From assembly GCA_034509735.1 (NCBI GenBank), contig JACGWO010000012.1, positions 23,217,188-23,281,187 on the forward strand: a stretch of DNA of 64,000 bases, written 5' to 3'. The translations under genes were made by a program, and so were the position numbers. This document shows, in pieces, positions 50,978 to 63,345 of this stretch (positions are counted from its first letter, which is position 1; every line of letters starts with the position of its first letter). The notes under the pieces are model-generated. The model was given only the letters and a program-made list of their open reading frames with translations. It was not told the origin of the DNA and did no database searches. The DNA comes from Sesamum alatum. Its lineage: Eukaryota > Streptophyta > Magnoliopsida > Lamiales > Pedaliaceae.

Positions 50978-53900
50978 ATGGATTCAGTGGCGCCGCCGGA
51001 GTCCCAGGGTGGCGCCGTGGATGATGCGGCGGAGATGGTCCGGACTTACCAGGCTTGGGAAGGGAGTAATGTAACTTCCTTAACTTTTTTGGTTTTTATC
51101 TGCTTCTTTGAGAAAATTTTGATGGGGGTTCCTGTTGTTTGGGAAATCTAGATGTTCTTTGAAGATTAAGATCTTTAGGATCAGGTTCTTGAATTGAGCT
51201 TTAACTTATCGTGATCATCTTTTGGAGCTCGTTGTTATAGCTTTACGGCAGAGTTATAATCTGGAAATGTTATCTTGATTTGCAATTAGTTTGAGATACG
51301 ATGAAGTTTGAGCTTTTTAGAGGAAATTTAAACTGACATCGATGCAATTTTTATTTCTGTTTCCCAGAAAAGATGTTTAAAGCAGCTTTCTCTCAATAAT
51401 GCTTACTAGGTCATCTAGGGGAAGGAACAAAGCAATTCTTGGATGGTAGAATGGAAATTTAGCTTGTTATTTGATCTCTGAAGTATACATCTTGTCAATA
51501 ATTTGATAACTTGTCAGTGTTTAACCTGAATGTGTACATGAGATGGAGTAATGCATTAAACACTTGAGGCCCTATATCAATTAAATCCTTAGAAAGTAGG
51601 TCTGTGGTTTGACATTGGAGTTTCTTGAAGGGTCGTCCCATGATCAGATTTTGCAAGTAAATTTTGGAGAAAGAATTGCTGCTAGTTCGCGTGTTATTTT
51701 CTTTCTGAAAGTGGTTATCCATCTAATTTTGTTGCAGATATTTTGTCTTGGGGGAAGGTTCATTTTTGGGCCAGACGCAAGATCAGTCTTCCTGACGATG
51801 GCTCTTATAGTTGCTCCTGCTGCTATTTTCTGCGTATTTGTTGCGAGAAAACTGATGGATGATTTTTCTGGCGATTGGGGGATTGCAATTATGGTTGTAT
51901 TTATTGTTTTCACACTATATGTAAGTCCCATTTCCTACTCTAATTTAAGTTTGTCTCGAATGGTTCAGTATCCCAGCCATGCATTTGTCGAATTAGGTTG
52001 AGATTTTGCTTTTTTCCTTTTTTTGTACTTTGACTTAGCTAAGTGATTTCTAAGCTCTTGCTTAGATAAGCGCATTTGTTGGTCTTTTGATCATTATCTA
52101 TCTTTCTTGCGAGTAATCCCTACATTACAATCATCTATGCTGATGTATGGTAAACCTGGGAGAAAGTAGGGAAGTTTTCCAAAAATAATATTTTTGGATT
52201 ACTGAGCAGAATGCTTTCTGAAAAGAGTTGGTAGTCATACCAAGGCAAAAGCATGATTGCAATGTTGATGTGTGTTCCTATAAAATAATTGAAATTGGGT
52301 TACTTTCTGAATTCTGTGTTTAAGATACAAGAACGAGCACAATCAGCATTTGATAATTGTATTTACATTTCCAGGATTTAGTGCTTCTTCTATTGACTTC
52401 TGGAAGAGATCCTGGTATTATTCCTCGCAATGCTCATCCTCCAGAACCAGAATACGAAAATAGTTTGGAATTTGGACCTGGGCAAACGCCCCGCTTGCCC
52501 CGGACCAAAGATGTTGTAATTAATGGAATAACTGTGAAAGTGAAATACTGCGACACTTGTATGCTGTATAGACCTCCACGTTGTTCACATTGTTCAATTT
52601 GTGACAACTGTGTGGAACGATTCGACCATCATTGCCCCTGGGTTGGCCAATGTATTGGATTGGTAAGTACTTCCTACAATTGCCGCACTTGTTCCAGTAT
52701 TGCATATAATCCAGCATGAAACTTCTCCCGAACTCTCTTTTAGTATAAGTGTTTTTGGAAAGTAATATTCATCATGTGTTATAGCTACTGAATGTTTTGT
52801 GTCGTCGTCTATTTGAATATGATCAAGATTTGTTGCATATGAACCTTTTTTTCTTGATTTTGGTTGCAGAGGAACTATCGGTTCTTTTTCATGTTCGTCT
52901 TTTCGACAACACTTCTTTGCTTGTACGTTCACGTGTTTTGCTGGGTCTATATTAAGAGGATAATGGATAGTGAGAAGAGCTCAATATGGAAAGCAATGAC
53001 TAAAACACCTGCATCCATCGCGCTTCTTGTTTATACTTTCTTAGCACTCTGGTTTGTGGGCGGGCTATCAGTCTTCCATCTCTACCTCATCAGTACAAAC
53101 CAGGTAACAAGCTGATCATTGGTTTATGGGTATTTGTTTCTTAGTTTAAACTGGTCCTAATCAAATACCTGATGCCTAGTTGCTCTGAAATTTGAAAAAG
53201 AAGGAAGATGAAGCTTTTTGATAGTCTGTCATGATCATAATCTAGATTTTAGATTGCAGTAACACAACATTCTTAAAAAATTAACCAATAATTGGCTCTA
53301 TTCAGATTCATTTCCATCATCATTTCGGGAATCTCTTCTTGAAAGAGTTTATGTGGAAACTGTGTTTGAATGAGTCAGTAACAAAAGCTGATAAGTAGAT
53401 CAATATTCATTTGAAGAAAGCATGTTCCATGTATTAAATAGAGAATATTTTCTGAAATAGTGTGTAAAATGTATGTTCAAGGTTTTAATATAGAGTTGTT
53501 CCCTCAAAATGTTAGCAAGGAATTACGAAACATCGCACGAAATTATGCCGAAAAGAAAATTATCGCTGCAAAATGAATCCAAATCATAACAAATGTTTTC
53601 AAAAGATAATAGATTCCCTCATTATAACTTACACTGTGCAAATAAATGCATTGTACTCGGACATTAACATTTTTGTTCAATTTTCATAGATGTATTCCCA
53701 ATTGATTATCATTCTATTCCTATCTCAAGCAAATTCTGTGGTTAATGAATAATACTCTATTCCCGAATTTGTTCTATATCACGTTGATGTGTATCTTGAG
53801 AAATTTCCAACATGGTCTTTTTCTTCATTGCAGTCAACCTATGAGAATTTTAGATATCAATACAGCAGGCGTGCCAATCCTTATAACAGAGGAATAGTTG

Positions 53901-54205
53901 GAAACTTCATGGAGGTATTCTGGAGCAGTGTTCCCGCTTCCAAGAACAATTTCCGGGCAAAGGTGCAGAAAAAATCTGTGGTACCATCTCACTCAATGTC
54001 TGCTAGTTTCATCAGCACAAATGTGGGAAATGCAAAAGGGGAGCAAGAGAAGGCGATGTGGGACGTGCCCATCAACAGAGCCCTTGCAATAGGGTCCCAT
54101 CGGATAACTCTGGCTGATGGTGATAATATCAACAGAGCCCTTGCAGTAGGGTCCCATCGGATAACTCTGGCCGATGGTGATAATATCACCGAAAATCAGC
54201 AATAG
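50978..54205 (+). CDS. DHHC-type protein S-acyltransferase (plant PAT05-09 group)
   Basis: This enzyme attaches palmitate or a similar acyl chain to cysteines of target proteins at internal or plasma membranes. The exons are 50978-51070, 51738-51920, 52375-52662, 52870-53103 and 53834-54205. All phases are zero and the product is 389 residues. Four membrane segments lie at about 48-67, 80-101, 194-216 and 238-262. A DPG motif (104-106, [17 protein letters not shown]) and the cysteine-rich domain (from about 151) lead to DHHC at 166-169, where Cys169 forms the acyl-enzyme; all zinc-binding residues are present. The usual TTxE motif reads STYE at the exon 4/5 join. The C-terminal tail contains a perfect in-frame tandem repeat of 19 residues. 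The start is the first ATG giving the family N terminus ([12 protein letters not shown]). It is closest to Arabidopsis PAT07 as I remember that family. Confidence 0.93.
54071..54184 (+). repeat. 57-bp tandem duplication in the DHHC gene's last exon
   Basis: Two adjoining 57-bp units (54071-54127 and 54128-54184) each encode INRALA(I/V)[12 protein letters not shown]. They differ by only two bases (A/G in the sixth residue's neighbour and T/C in GCT/GCC), so the duplication is recent. It keeps the frame. Confidence 0.9.
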
Positions 54206-54702
54206 CGATTGAGTTATGTAAATTAAACGACAAGGTGAAAAGGAGGAAGGAGTTGAAAACAGCATAGCTTGTATGCAAGCTAATGTGTGTATATGTAATT
54301 GTTCTGGTAGAATTTGATTTTGCCATTCTTCGAAATGCAAATGTGTCCCTGGTTTTAGATATCATTTTCAAATTTGCACACCTTTGTCATCCTCCAACAC
54401 ATCATGCCGTGTGCAAAATGAATCTGCTTTCTGAAATTTTCTCAGAGCTTCAAGAATTGGGCATATCAGTAATTGAAACTGGCAAAAAAGAGTATATGCA
54501 TATACAGACATCTGATACAATGAATGTAACTAGTGTTGGAAAAATGAATAACTGCAGAAGATGACAGTAGTAAATAATTTAGATCGTACACTTTTGTCTT
54601 AATGAAAAGAACTTGTGTAATTTGATTTTTGATAGGCGTATACTCTTGGCATCAAATATCAAAAACCACCTTCTTTGGACCGAAAAGAAAGAACGGCCTA
54701 GT

Positions 54703-56940
54703 TCATTGCTGCTGCAGGCGTTTCATGATCAGAAGAGACATATCCATATAACGTTGAGCGCAGTTTGTGAGACAAGTTGATTCGCTCGAGCTGAACTTGC
54801 TTCCAGGAGTACCAGTTATGCATTTATCCCAGCAAGCAGCAGTAAGCTTTCCGATCATTTCATTCACCATAGCTTTTTGTTTTTCTTGCTGTGAAGATTC
54901 AGTGATGAAAATTAAATGTTAACAGAAAGCCTTTAGCAAGACAAAAGTTTCTGAGAATCAGCAATTGAGTTGATGCTCTTAAACACACTTGCTCAAATTC
55001 CATGATAAGTTGATACAGCAAAAGAGGTGATAAAATTATGTTAAGCAGATAATTATAATAACAGCAAGACATCCTTTCCTAGTCAATTGCGTAGGCTATA
55101 TCTAGGGCACAATACATGGTCCTAAAGCAAATAATATAGAAGAAATATGGTAAAAGATCAATATAAAGGAAAAGGAACAGGAAAGTGCATGTTATATCTT
55201 ATATTAAAATTGTCACAGTTCCAATTCATATGGACCTTAGAGGTCCTACCACTCTAGCATGTTTATAACCTTTCAAAACAATAAAGGTTAGACTGTTAAG
55301 GGAACAATCTATATCATGCCCATTTTAGCAACAACCAGCTAATCAAAGGCAAGTTATTTGCACTCGCCAATAGTTGTATACTGCCACATGAACCGACATA
55401 GTAGAATTTTCCAAAAGTTGAGAGTTAAATCAAGGACAATCTGTATCAATTGCCTTGGGTATTGATATGATAGAATTTCAAAATTCAATTGGTATAAGTT
55501 TTATGAAGATCTAGGAATTCGTTTATGTGCCAATGGCTGTTCACTTGTACACATTTTGCAATCACACTCAAAATGCCAAAGTTTTCAGTTCTAAATAATC
55601 CTCTACATTCGAAAAATGTTATTTTTAGATGGCTCCTATCCATAACATATACAATGAAGTACTTCTTAAGGAGAAATGGAATTGAAGATTCTTAGTGATG
55701 AATTGCATTCCCTTAGTGCAAATCAATCCAATGAACTGATCTCCACAACTTTTTTCCTTTATTATCACTAGGATTACAATTACAAGATCATTTCATCTGC
55801 GCGAACGTTGGAGGATAAACATAAACAACATCAAGTTATAAGTAACGAAAAACAAGAAGAGGCCAAACCCACAAAACAAAGACTCGACACTATTGACCGT
55901 CTACAATGTTACAGCAGCTACTGTAGCAGGACCAGCTAATGTAAAGCGAAAAATAAAGCTAGTGCCTCCTTCCTTATATGTTTAAGTTGATGGTTTCTAA
56001 GCAAAGTAGGGAGAAAATTGTTTAGTTGGATCAGCTTGAAAGGGCAATCTGCAAAAGACCCCAAACTTTATGCAATCAAACATGCATGGGACAAGCAGAC
56101 CAAGATCCAATGCTGAAGAGACTTCAAACTTCACAGTTTAAATTAGACCATAGTCTCTATTCAAGCATGAGGGAGCTAAGCATCTTTGCTAGCGAGCCCA
56201 AATGTGAAGTCAATATCATCAGCTCAATTTTCTTAATGTGTAGAGAGATGTAGCTTTATTTGGTTCTCTACCGACTAAAGTTCCAAAATTAACCTGCCTA
56301 ACAGCCTCTGATAATAAACCTGCTTTTGAAGGAGTGATCCAGCACCCATAAGCCACACCACATTATAGTTAGAGCTACAATTTCACATCAAGAACTCTGG
56401 CATCTTCACCACTCCGATCATTTAGTGCCACAGTGTAAGGAAAATCATCACAGCCCATATCAAATTACAACTCCTAAACTCAAAAAATGGAATCACAAAG
56501 GTGTTAACTCCTGGTAGCAATTTGCAAGCAGGAAATATCGGCTCGTCCACAAAGTTCTCCGAACTTATTACTTCAACCTATTGCAATCCCCAAACATGCT
56601 GAGGGGAAAAATGGGGGAATTTCTTTCTTCACTAACTTCTAATCATATTTCCCCCAAAATTATTTCTTGATATGATATCAGTCTTCTTTTCATACAATAC
56701 TTCATAAATTTCAATTAACGCAACAATGCAAAGAAATAAAAAATTCCCGAAATTTCTTTCAACAAAACGAATCCAAAAGATTGCATTGGAGCATTGAAAG
56801 ACCAGCAACACATCAAAACTGAAGGTACACATAGGCATATGCAATGGTAAAATCCCAACCAGATTCATCCACAAATAGTTGCACTTACTTACATTGAGAA
56901 AGTGCTGCAATTCAGGAGAGTTAAGCGACGAAGGATCCAT
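54703..56940 (-). CDS. TIM8, small Tim chaperone of the mitochondrial intermembrane space
   Basis: TIM8 works with TIM13 as a soluble chaperone that carries hydrophobic precursors across the intermembrane space to the TIM22 complex. Two exons, 56893-56940 (16 codons) and 54703-54888 (61 codons plus stop), are joined across an intron of about 2.0 kb with GT..AG ends. The product is 77 residues, the same length as Arabidopsis TIM8. It starts MDPSSLNSPELQHFLN and contains the twin CX3C motifs CWDKC and CLTNC that form the two disulfides, with PGSKFSSSES between them and AQRYMDMS after. All four cysteines are present. The gene is convergent with the DHHC gene; the stop codons are about 0.5 kb apart. 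A longer frame over exon 1 (56632-57063) is only read-through into the intron. Confidence 0.95.
54889..56892 (-). other. Single large intron of TIM8
   Basis: 2004 bp between the two short coding exons, with donor GTAAGT and acceptor TTCACAG on the minus strand. I see no transposon ends or second gene inside it. It is nearly nine times longer than the coding sequence. Confidence 0.85.
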
Positions 56941-57432
56941 TGCCGATGAGAGAATTTCTGGTACTTCACCTTCACAAGCGTAGAAAAACCCTAGGAAGAA
57001 AACCCGCTTAAAACAGTGGAATGGGAAATGGAATATTGGATCAAATATCTGGGCTTGGCCCATATATATATAATAATTTCAAGCCCGAAAGGAGTATGAT
57101 AATTCGCATTTTAAATTCAAATTTAATTGTGAACTATCAATTACAACTATATTTTTAATTTGTTCAAAAAAATAATTATTTTAAATAATGTTATTATTTA
57201 ATTTAAATTCCCGCAATATATTTCGCGTAAGAAGAAAAATAATTTTATTTTTTATAGTACAAAAATGCTCCATAACTTGTGCTTATTCTTGTCTCTTGAA
57301 TAGGGATGGCAATTAATACAAGAATGACGCAAAATTTTGAATTTTAACCACAGTTAATTAATATTGACATGATTTTAGCTATAATTAAAATATTTTCTAG
57401 GGTTTGTTTTTTAGTTATTTTAATATTTTAGA

Positions 57433-57715
57433 ATAATTATATTTACACCCCTGACCTATAGTTTATTTATACAAATCACTCCTACCTTTTGCATAATTAT
57501 AGAAACTACCCTTGATAGCATAAAACTAGGGATAGTTTGTGTAATAATGTCGATACTTTTGAGGGGTGTAAGTGTAATTTTTTAAAAAATAAGGGTGGTT
57601 TGTGTAAATGATGCTAACAATTCTAATGGGTGTATGTATTATTATTCAAAAGACATGGATGATTTGTGTAAACATACTATAGATTAGAGGGTGTAAATGT
57701 AATTATCCCTAATAT
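57433..57715. mobile_element. Inverted-arm MITE
   Basis: AATTATATTTACACCCCTGACCTATAG is mirrored by CTATAGATTAGAGGGTGTAAATGTAATTATCCC. It sits inside an older ATGGTTAA-type relic (57340-57420 and 57720-57830). Confidence 0.6.
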
Positions 57716-58067
57716 TTTTACCTCGTTTATATGAAAAAAAGGTAAATAATTGCGTAATCGTAATTAATCAGTATCTATGATGGTTTTTGATTTTTTCTAC
57801 GACAATTAATCATAACAAAAATCACATTTTTTGTACCACGTGGACTCTTGCCATTTGGGTGGGTTCAGAAGCAAGTAAACGGGCTTAAGAGTGGGTTCAA
57901 ACTTTAATTTTTTGAACCCGAAGGATCAGGGTAGGATCTTGGATTTTGATCCAAATTCGTCCTATGTTTAACCAAATATGTATGTATACATGTGTTGCAA
58001 ATAAAGTGTATTTAGCATAACAATAGCTTGTTGAACATCTATAAACAATAATTTTGAAGTTCTTTAA

Positions 58068-58282
58068 AGGTGTGTTTGGATTGATGGATTTGAATTTGAA
58101 GGAAGGATTTCAAATCACTCCATTTAAAAAGAATTTGGAATCCATCAATTTTTATCAAAACATAGTTCAACATTAAAATGGAAAAATTTGAAATCCTTTA
58201 AATTTGAAATTACCCAAACGAATTCAAAGGATTTGTTATTAAGGATTTGAAAATTTCAAATCCTTCAATCCAAATGCAACCT
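58068..58282. mobile_element. Short MITE with AGGTGTGTTTGGATTG termini
   Basis: AGGTGTGTTTGGATTGATGG at the left and, reverse-complemented, AGGTTGCATTTGGATTGAAGG at the right. Internal GGATTTGAA/TTCAAATCC blocks are mirrored along the 215 bp. It is non-coding. The superfamily is not certain because no clear duplication was found. Confidence 0.65.
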
Positions 58283-58418
58283 AAAAAGAATTATATCAAT
58301 TAATAGATGAGGAAAAAAAAAAAACTATTTGAGTTTCATAGCATAGGTCCTCCACTTTTGGAAGTGGTCGGGTCAGAATGGAGTATGAGACGGGTCAGAA
58401 CAGATTTTGAGTTCTCTA

Positions 58419-58602
58419 AGAGTGGGATGGGATGGGATGGGATACGAGACTGGACTGAACGGACTTCGAGTTTTATTAAGAATAAATGAGGCGAATCTTA
58501 AATTCAAATTTCACTTAAATTTTGAGGTGAACGTAGTTTGGGGAATTTGTTTTTTAATTGAAGCACAATTAAATTACTTTTGGGGGGGGGGGGGGGAGGG
58601 GT
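58419..58602 (+). repeat. (GGGAT)n and a long G run
   Basis: Consecutive GGGAT units lie at about 58421-58443. A run of 15 Gs lies at 58582-58596, followed by AGGGG. Both can form quadruplexes on the plus strand. A C-rich CCATCCCATCCCATCCCC tract lies at about 58817-58834. Confidence 0.8.
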
Positions 58603-59083
58603 CATAATATCAAAATTTCACACCTAAAGGTTTAATATTACAGATATATATTAATGTAAATATTTCATATTATTGCCAAATAGTGACCTTCAAAATACAT
58701 TTTAAATATAAAACTTCAATAAATACATTCGGTGCACATTTAATGAATTGACTAAATTAACCCTATTCAATCCAAACAATGACAATTAAGATCGTTAACT
58801 TTTTCTTCCTCTCTCCATCCCATCCCATCCCCTCCCCCTCTATATGTATCCAATTTAAAATAAAAATATATACACAATAGAAAATAATAAATTTTAAATA
58901 TAAAATGAACTTAAACACATACATCAAATTTACCACATATTACTGCTAGTATACAGCGATAACAGAGAGTGTGTGTAAAATTAAATCGAAATGGAAGAAT
59001 AGGCCAATGAAATAAAATTTGGACTATATTGCATGTAGTAGGTTTGCCTTTTACAAAAATAAAAAAAATAAAAAAATAAAAAT

Positions 59084-59477
59084 GGGTAAATTACATCTAC
59101 CTCCCCTGAGGTTTGGCATAATTACAAATACCTTCTCGTTGTTTGAAAAATTACAAATAACTCATTACCATTCATTTTTATGGGTAAACTGACGAAAATG
59201 CCCTTATGCACTGAATTATTTTTTATTTAATTCTTAAAATTTTTTGCACTACAATGTGTGGAGAGAGGTTTCTTAATTTTTTTACACAGAGGAGGAATAA
59301 TGCAATTTGACTCGGGTAATTTTTCTACAATTTTAATTAAAAAAATAAGGGCAAAATGGTCAATTTTCGGCCTTTGGTTAAAAATTACAAACCTCATGGG
59401 GGTATTTGTAATTTTTCAAACAACGACAGATATTTGTAATTATGTCAAACCTCAAGGGAAGTAGATGTAATTTATCC
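59084..59477. mobile_element. Palindromic MITE, copy 7 (GGGTAAATTAC family)
   Basis: Starts GGGTAAATTACATCTACCTC and ends GGGAAGTAGATGTAATTTATCC, with near-perfect arms. Relative to copies 2-4 the centre is inverted (GTGTGGAGAGAGGTTTCTTAA). Confidence 0.8.
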
Positions 59478-59489
59478 AAAAATAATAAT

Positions 59490-60930
59490 AATAATAAGCA
59501 AGAAAAAGCAACTTCTTCTTGGTGAAGGAAAGAACCCAATCCCATTTTCAACTCATTTTCTCTCCTTATTACTTTCCCATAAAGTACAACTTTTTCACTT
59601 CTTTTTTGCTTTCACCCTCAACTAATTTTCAAAACATACCAATAAATATTTGAATCTCACCTAATCAGAGGGCTGGATCACTCTACTTTATATGTCAGAA
59701 ATCCATAATTTTAATAAAGTGGTTCATACTAAATCTAATTACATTTTATTTAAATATGCAATAAAATAATATAAAATAGTCGAATCGACTCGAGTAGAAA
59801 ATATACATAATTTTGAATTTGTTGGTGAAACTAATACTTGGAATATAGAAAGTTTATTAACTGAATAAATCTAAGAAGAATCGAAAACCTTAATCCGCGG
59901 GTGCAAGTTTGGCTATATATAAGTTCATACGTTGTCTAATGCATGTGTTTGAATTTTACTTTAAACATAAGTTTTTATTAAAGTATTTCGATAAAGTAAG
60001 ATCGATGAATTAATTTATAACTTATTAGAGATAAATTATATAATGGCAAAAACTTGTTAATTTTAAAAGTAAGTTAGAAAACTCTTTACTTTTGTTAAAT
60101 GATTTAGCTCATAAGCTCCTTACATCTTATTATTATTATTATTGTTTTTTTATTTTTATTTTATTTTTTTAATTTTTTGTTGTTGTTGTTGTTGTTGTTG
60201 TTGATCTTATTTCCTTTTGTAAAAAATTTACAAAACACATCACAACATTTTATAAGATGTTTTAAAAAAGAAAAAATTTTATTTTTGATCCCATATCTTA
60301 GGACCTTTTTTAATTTGGTCTCATTTGTTAAATTTGTCTCACATTTAGTCACATTTATTTCATTTTTTTCTCAAATTTGGTCACAAACAGCATTTTCAAA
60401 TAAAAAAAAGGCTCTATGATATGGGACAAAAAAAGCAATTTTTCCTTTAACAAACTTACAAAACAACTAACTAAACTTATTCAAAAGATCTTATAAGCTA
60501 ATAGATCGATCTCATGTATAAGAAATTTTTAAAACTTATAATAAAATAAATAAAATAATCGAGCTTATAAGATATTAGTAATGACAATTTTACAATTAAT
60601 TTCGAAAGAGTCTCTTAAAACTTTAAAACATAAGTTAGAAACTTCCTTACTTTTCGTAAAAGATATCTTATTTTCCGAGTATATAAACACTTTTAAAAAA
60701 AATAAAATAAAATACCAGACACTTTATAAAATGTTTTAAAGAGTTTATAAGCCCAACCAAACGCCCCGTTGATCATGCCAATAACTTAACTAGGGGTGTA
60801 TGGTCTCCCTCTTTAAGGAAAAGACTTCAATAAAGAAAAACAGTGACAGCATCATGATCTTTTACGAAGAAGAAAAAGTTGTGTAAAAAAAGAGAAAAGA
60901 ATAAAATAAGTTGCAAGTGATTATTCCATC
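59490..60930. other. Upstream region of the NAC gene
   Basis: Contains a (TTG)n microsatellite (about 60176-60203), a partial MITE (60275-60440, related to 26592-26935) and a degraded repeat rich in CTTATAAG words (60440-60775). No gene was found. Confidence 0.5.
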
Positions 60931-60938
60931 TCTATAAA
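60931..60938 (+). promoter_or_regulatory. Putative TATA box of the NAC gene
   Basis: TCTATAAAG lies about 115 bp before the start codon and is followed by a CT-rich leader (about 60975-60995). Spacing fits a short 5' UTR. Confidence 0.55.
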
Positions 60939-61046
60939 GAGTGAAGCTTCCATGCAAGCTGACAGCTTCAGCACTCTCTCATTCTCTTCAATTCCCAGTA
61001 ATATTATTCTTTCTCTGGGATTATTGCAGCTAACTGATCATCAAGA

Positions 61047-62925
61047 ATGGACAAGTGCTTGAATGTTGGTGAGGATGCCGGCAGCAAATTACCGCCTGGA
61101 TTTCGATTCCAGCCCACCGACGAGGAGATCGTCTTCCAGTACTTAGCGCGTAAAACTTTCTCCCATCCATTGCCTGCTCTACTTATTCCAGAGATCGACG
61201 TTTCCAGCTTCGATCCCTGGGAAATTCCAGGTTTTTCTTTTAATTTTTCACGGTTCTTGATTCCTTGATCAACGTATGAATATATATATCATCGATACAA
61301 TGATTTTATTAGTTATTTAGGGATATTATCGGTGATAGTATCTGATAACGTTGAAAAGTTATATTAATTAATGAAATTTAATTACATTTGTTTCCTTGGG
61401 AGTCTTTGTAATATGATTTACTTCGTATATTAATACATATTCTTATAGCAATAGCTAGTGAACTTAATTTGACAACAAGGGTTTGTTTTAGAAATAATTT
61501 ATTTTGTTAATTTGTATTTTATTCTATAATTTTACTATTTTTTTAAATAATTAACACCCTATAATACATTTTTAAAATATCCATTTGATAGCTTCTAACA
61601 TCGTACATGTTCTTTTTACGATAACTGGACTTTCTAAATATAGGTAATTCCGACCGGGAGAAGTACTTTTTTAGCAATAAGGAGGGCAATGGAAGAGGGA
61701 ATTATGGTGGTAGAATCAGCAGAGGCACTTGCTCCGGTCACTGGAAGGCCACTGGTTCGACCAGACGGATAATTTGCTCGAAGAGGATGCCGATAGTTGG
61801 GATCAGAAAATCCCTGGTTTTTTACAAGGGGAAGAATCCTCGTGCGTGTAGGACTGATTGGATCATGCATGAGTACTTCATCGCTCTTTCTGGAAATATA
61901 GATTGCGATATGCAGCAGAAAAAGAATTATCAGGTAACTATTCATTTTTACTTGTAATAATTGGGGAAATGATGTGTATGTTATGATCCGAGTCGTTTAT
62001 AGTGGAGAACAGTTGCAACCTAGATCTAGTAGTCCTCCGACAACAAAGTATTACGTACCAGGGTCAGTACATAGGTAGAGAAACTCCGACAGTCAAATTA
62101 GTAGGTAGAATGGAAATGAGGAGGTGGCAAGCCACAAAGTTGTTTATGGTAGTAAAATGTAAAAAAAATTTTAAATATAGGAAAATTCTAGATCGGATCA
62201 GTTTTGGCAAAACTAAACCAATCATATAATAAGTGTGATACACTTGCTATGTGATTGGTCACTTTCTCTTAACTGTTACCAATCACATGGCAAGTGTATT
62301 GCATTTGCCATATAATTGGTCTAGGTTCGGCCGAACCAGGTTTGGACTAAAATTTCTCTTAAATATGTAACTGATTTGAGTATTACCTAATACACGTCTT
62401 GACCATGGTAGTGTTAGAATGTGATTTATGAGATGATACAAAGTGTAGTTCATAAATAGCTTGAAACTCGAGTCAATTTTTGATCGAGTCAGTCCCAGAA
62501 AACCAATCTTGGCATATTTTAATAATATTCTTAAATAGAAGTATAATCCATACGAATTTAGACATTATATATATAAGCACAGATAAGACCTCTTTTTTGA
62601 TCTGACTCCGTCCCTGACTATCACCACGTCCAACATGTACACATGGTCGGTTTCTTCCACTCTAACGAGATTTTAAACATAAAATTTGCAGGGTTCATTG
62701 GTTCGAATAGGAAATTGGAGTTTGTGCCGCGTGTTCTTGAAGAAAAGAGGAGTCGAAGACAAGTACGATGATAATCATAGGAACTATGATCGTTATTTCA
62801 TGACAGATGCAGATGTAATTAGCGACACAGATTCTTGTTCTGCCTCATCATCCTCTCCTCCACATGATCATTCTGATTCTACTCATGTCTTCTCCGATGT
62901 CTCTTCGACTAGCTACAACGTTTAA
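61047..62925 (+). CDS. NAC-domain transcription factor, VNI2/NAC083-like
   Basis: NAC proteins are plant-specific transcription factors that dimerise and bind CACG-core sites in the nucleus. The exons 61047-61230, 61644-61933 and 62692-62925 follow the standard three-exon NAC layout, and the product is 235 residues. The five NAC subdomains are visible: A (LPPGFRFQPTDEEIVFQYL, residues 15-33), B (IPEIDVSSFDPWEIPG), C (EKYFFSNKEG ... GHWKATGSTR), D (VGIRKSLVFYKGKNPRACR, TDWIMHEY) and E (NWSLCRVFLKKR). The short tail is rich in Ser and Asp (SDTDSCSASSSSPPHDHSDS) and is the likely regulatory part. The PLPALLIPEIDV segment and small size place it near VNI2/NAC083, known in Arabidopsis for limiting vessel differentiation and linking salt to leaf ageing; that role here is inferred. 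No missing key residues. Confidence 0.92.
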
Positions 62926-63144
62926 TGTAATAAGTCACCCTTGTCTCAACTATATGAATGCATAAGGTTTAGATGATGGCTGCAACTAAAATGATGTCAT
63001 GACGTGCATGTATAAAGTGTAATATGAATAGGGGTGTTCGTTTGGTAAAAACGAACAGAATCAGGTCAAAGTTTTGGTAAGTTGAACTTTTAGTACGTCG
63101 AAATGATATACTGAATATCAAACCGAATTAATCTTAATATAAGG

Positions 63145-63345
63145 TAAAATGCTTTTTTGGTTCCGTAAGACTATGACATTATTAGTTTTGATACCACAAC
63201 TTATGTAGGTTGCTGTTTTAGTTCTATAAAACACGTTTTTCAGTTTTTTTGGTCTCAAAATGTCATGTGTCTTGCATCGACTTAAGTTGTGACACCAAAA
63301 CCAATAATGCCTTAGTCTTACGGGACAAAAAAACATTCTGCCCTA
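63145..63345. mobile_element. MITE downstream of the NAC gene
   Basis: AAAATGCTTTTTTGGTTCCG...GTCTTACGGGACAAAAAAACATTC has mirrored ends. It shares AAAACACGTTTTTCAGTTTTTTTGG with the intronic copy at 31800-32045. Confidence 0.6.

Noticed and set aside
53989..54340. Minus-strand frames with a repeated peptide
   Set aside because: Shadow of the 57-bp duplication in the plus-strand S-acyltransferase exon.
56632..57063. 143-codon frame over TIM8 exon 1
   Set aside because: It is an in-frame extension upstream of the true ATG and downstream into the intron; the splice to 54888 gives the conserved 77-residue protein.
60177..60419. Leucine-rich plus-strand frame
   Set aside because: Translation of the (TTG)n microsatellite and a MITE arm.
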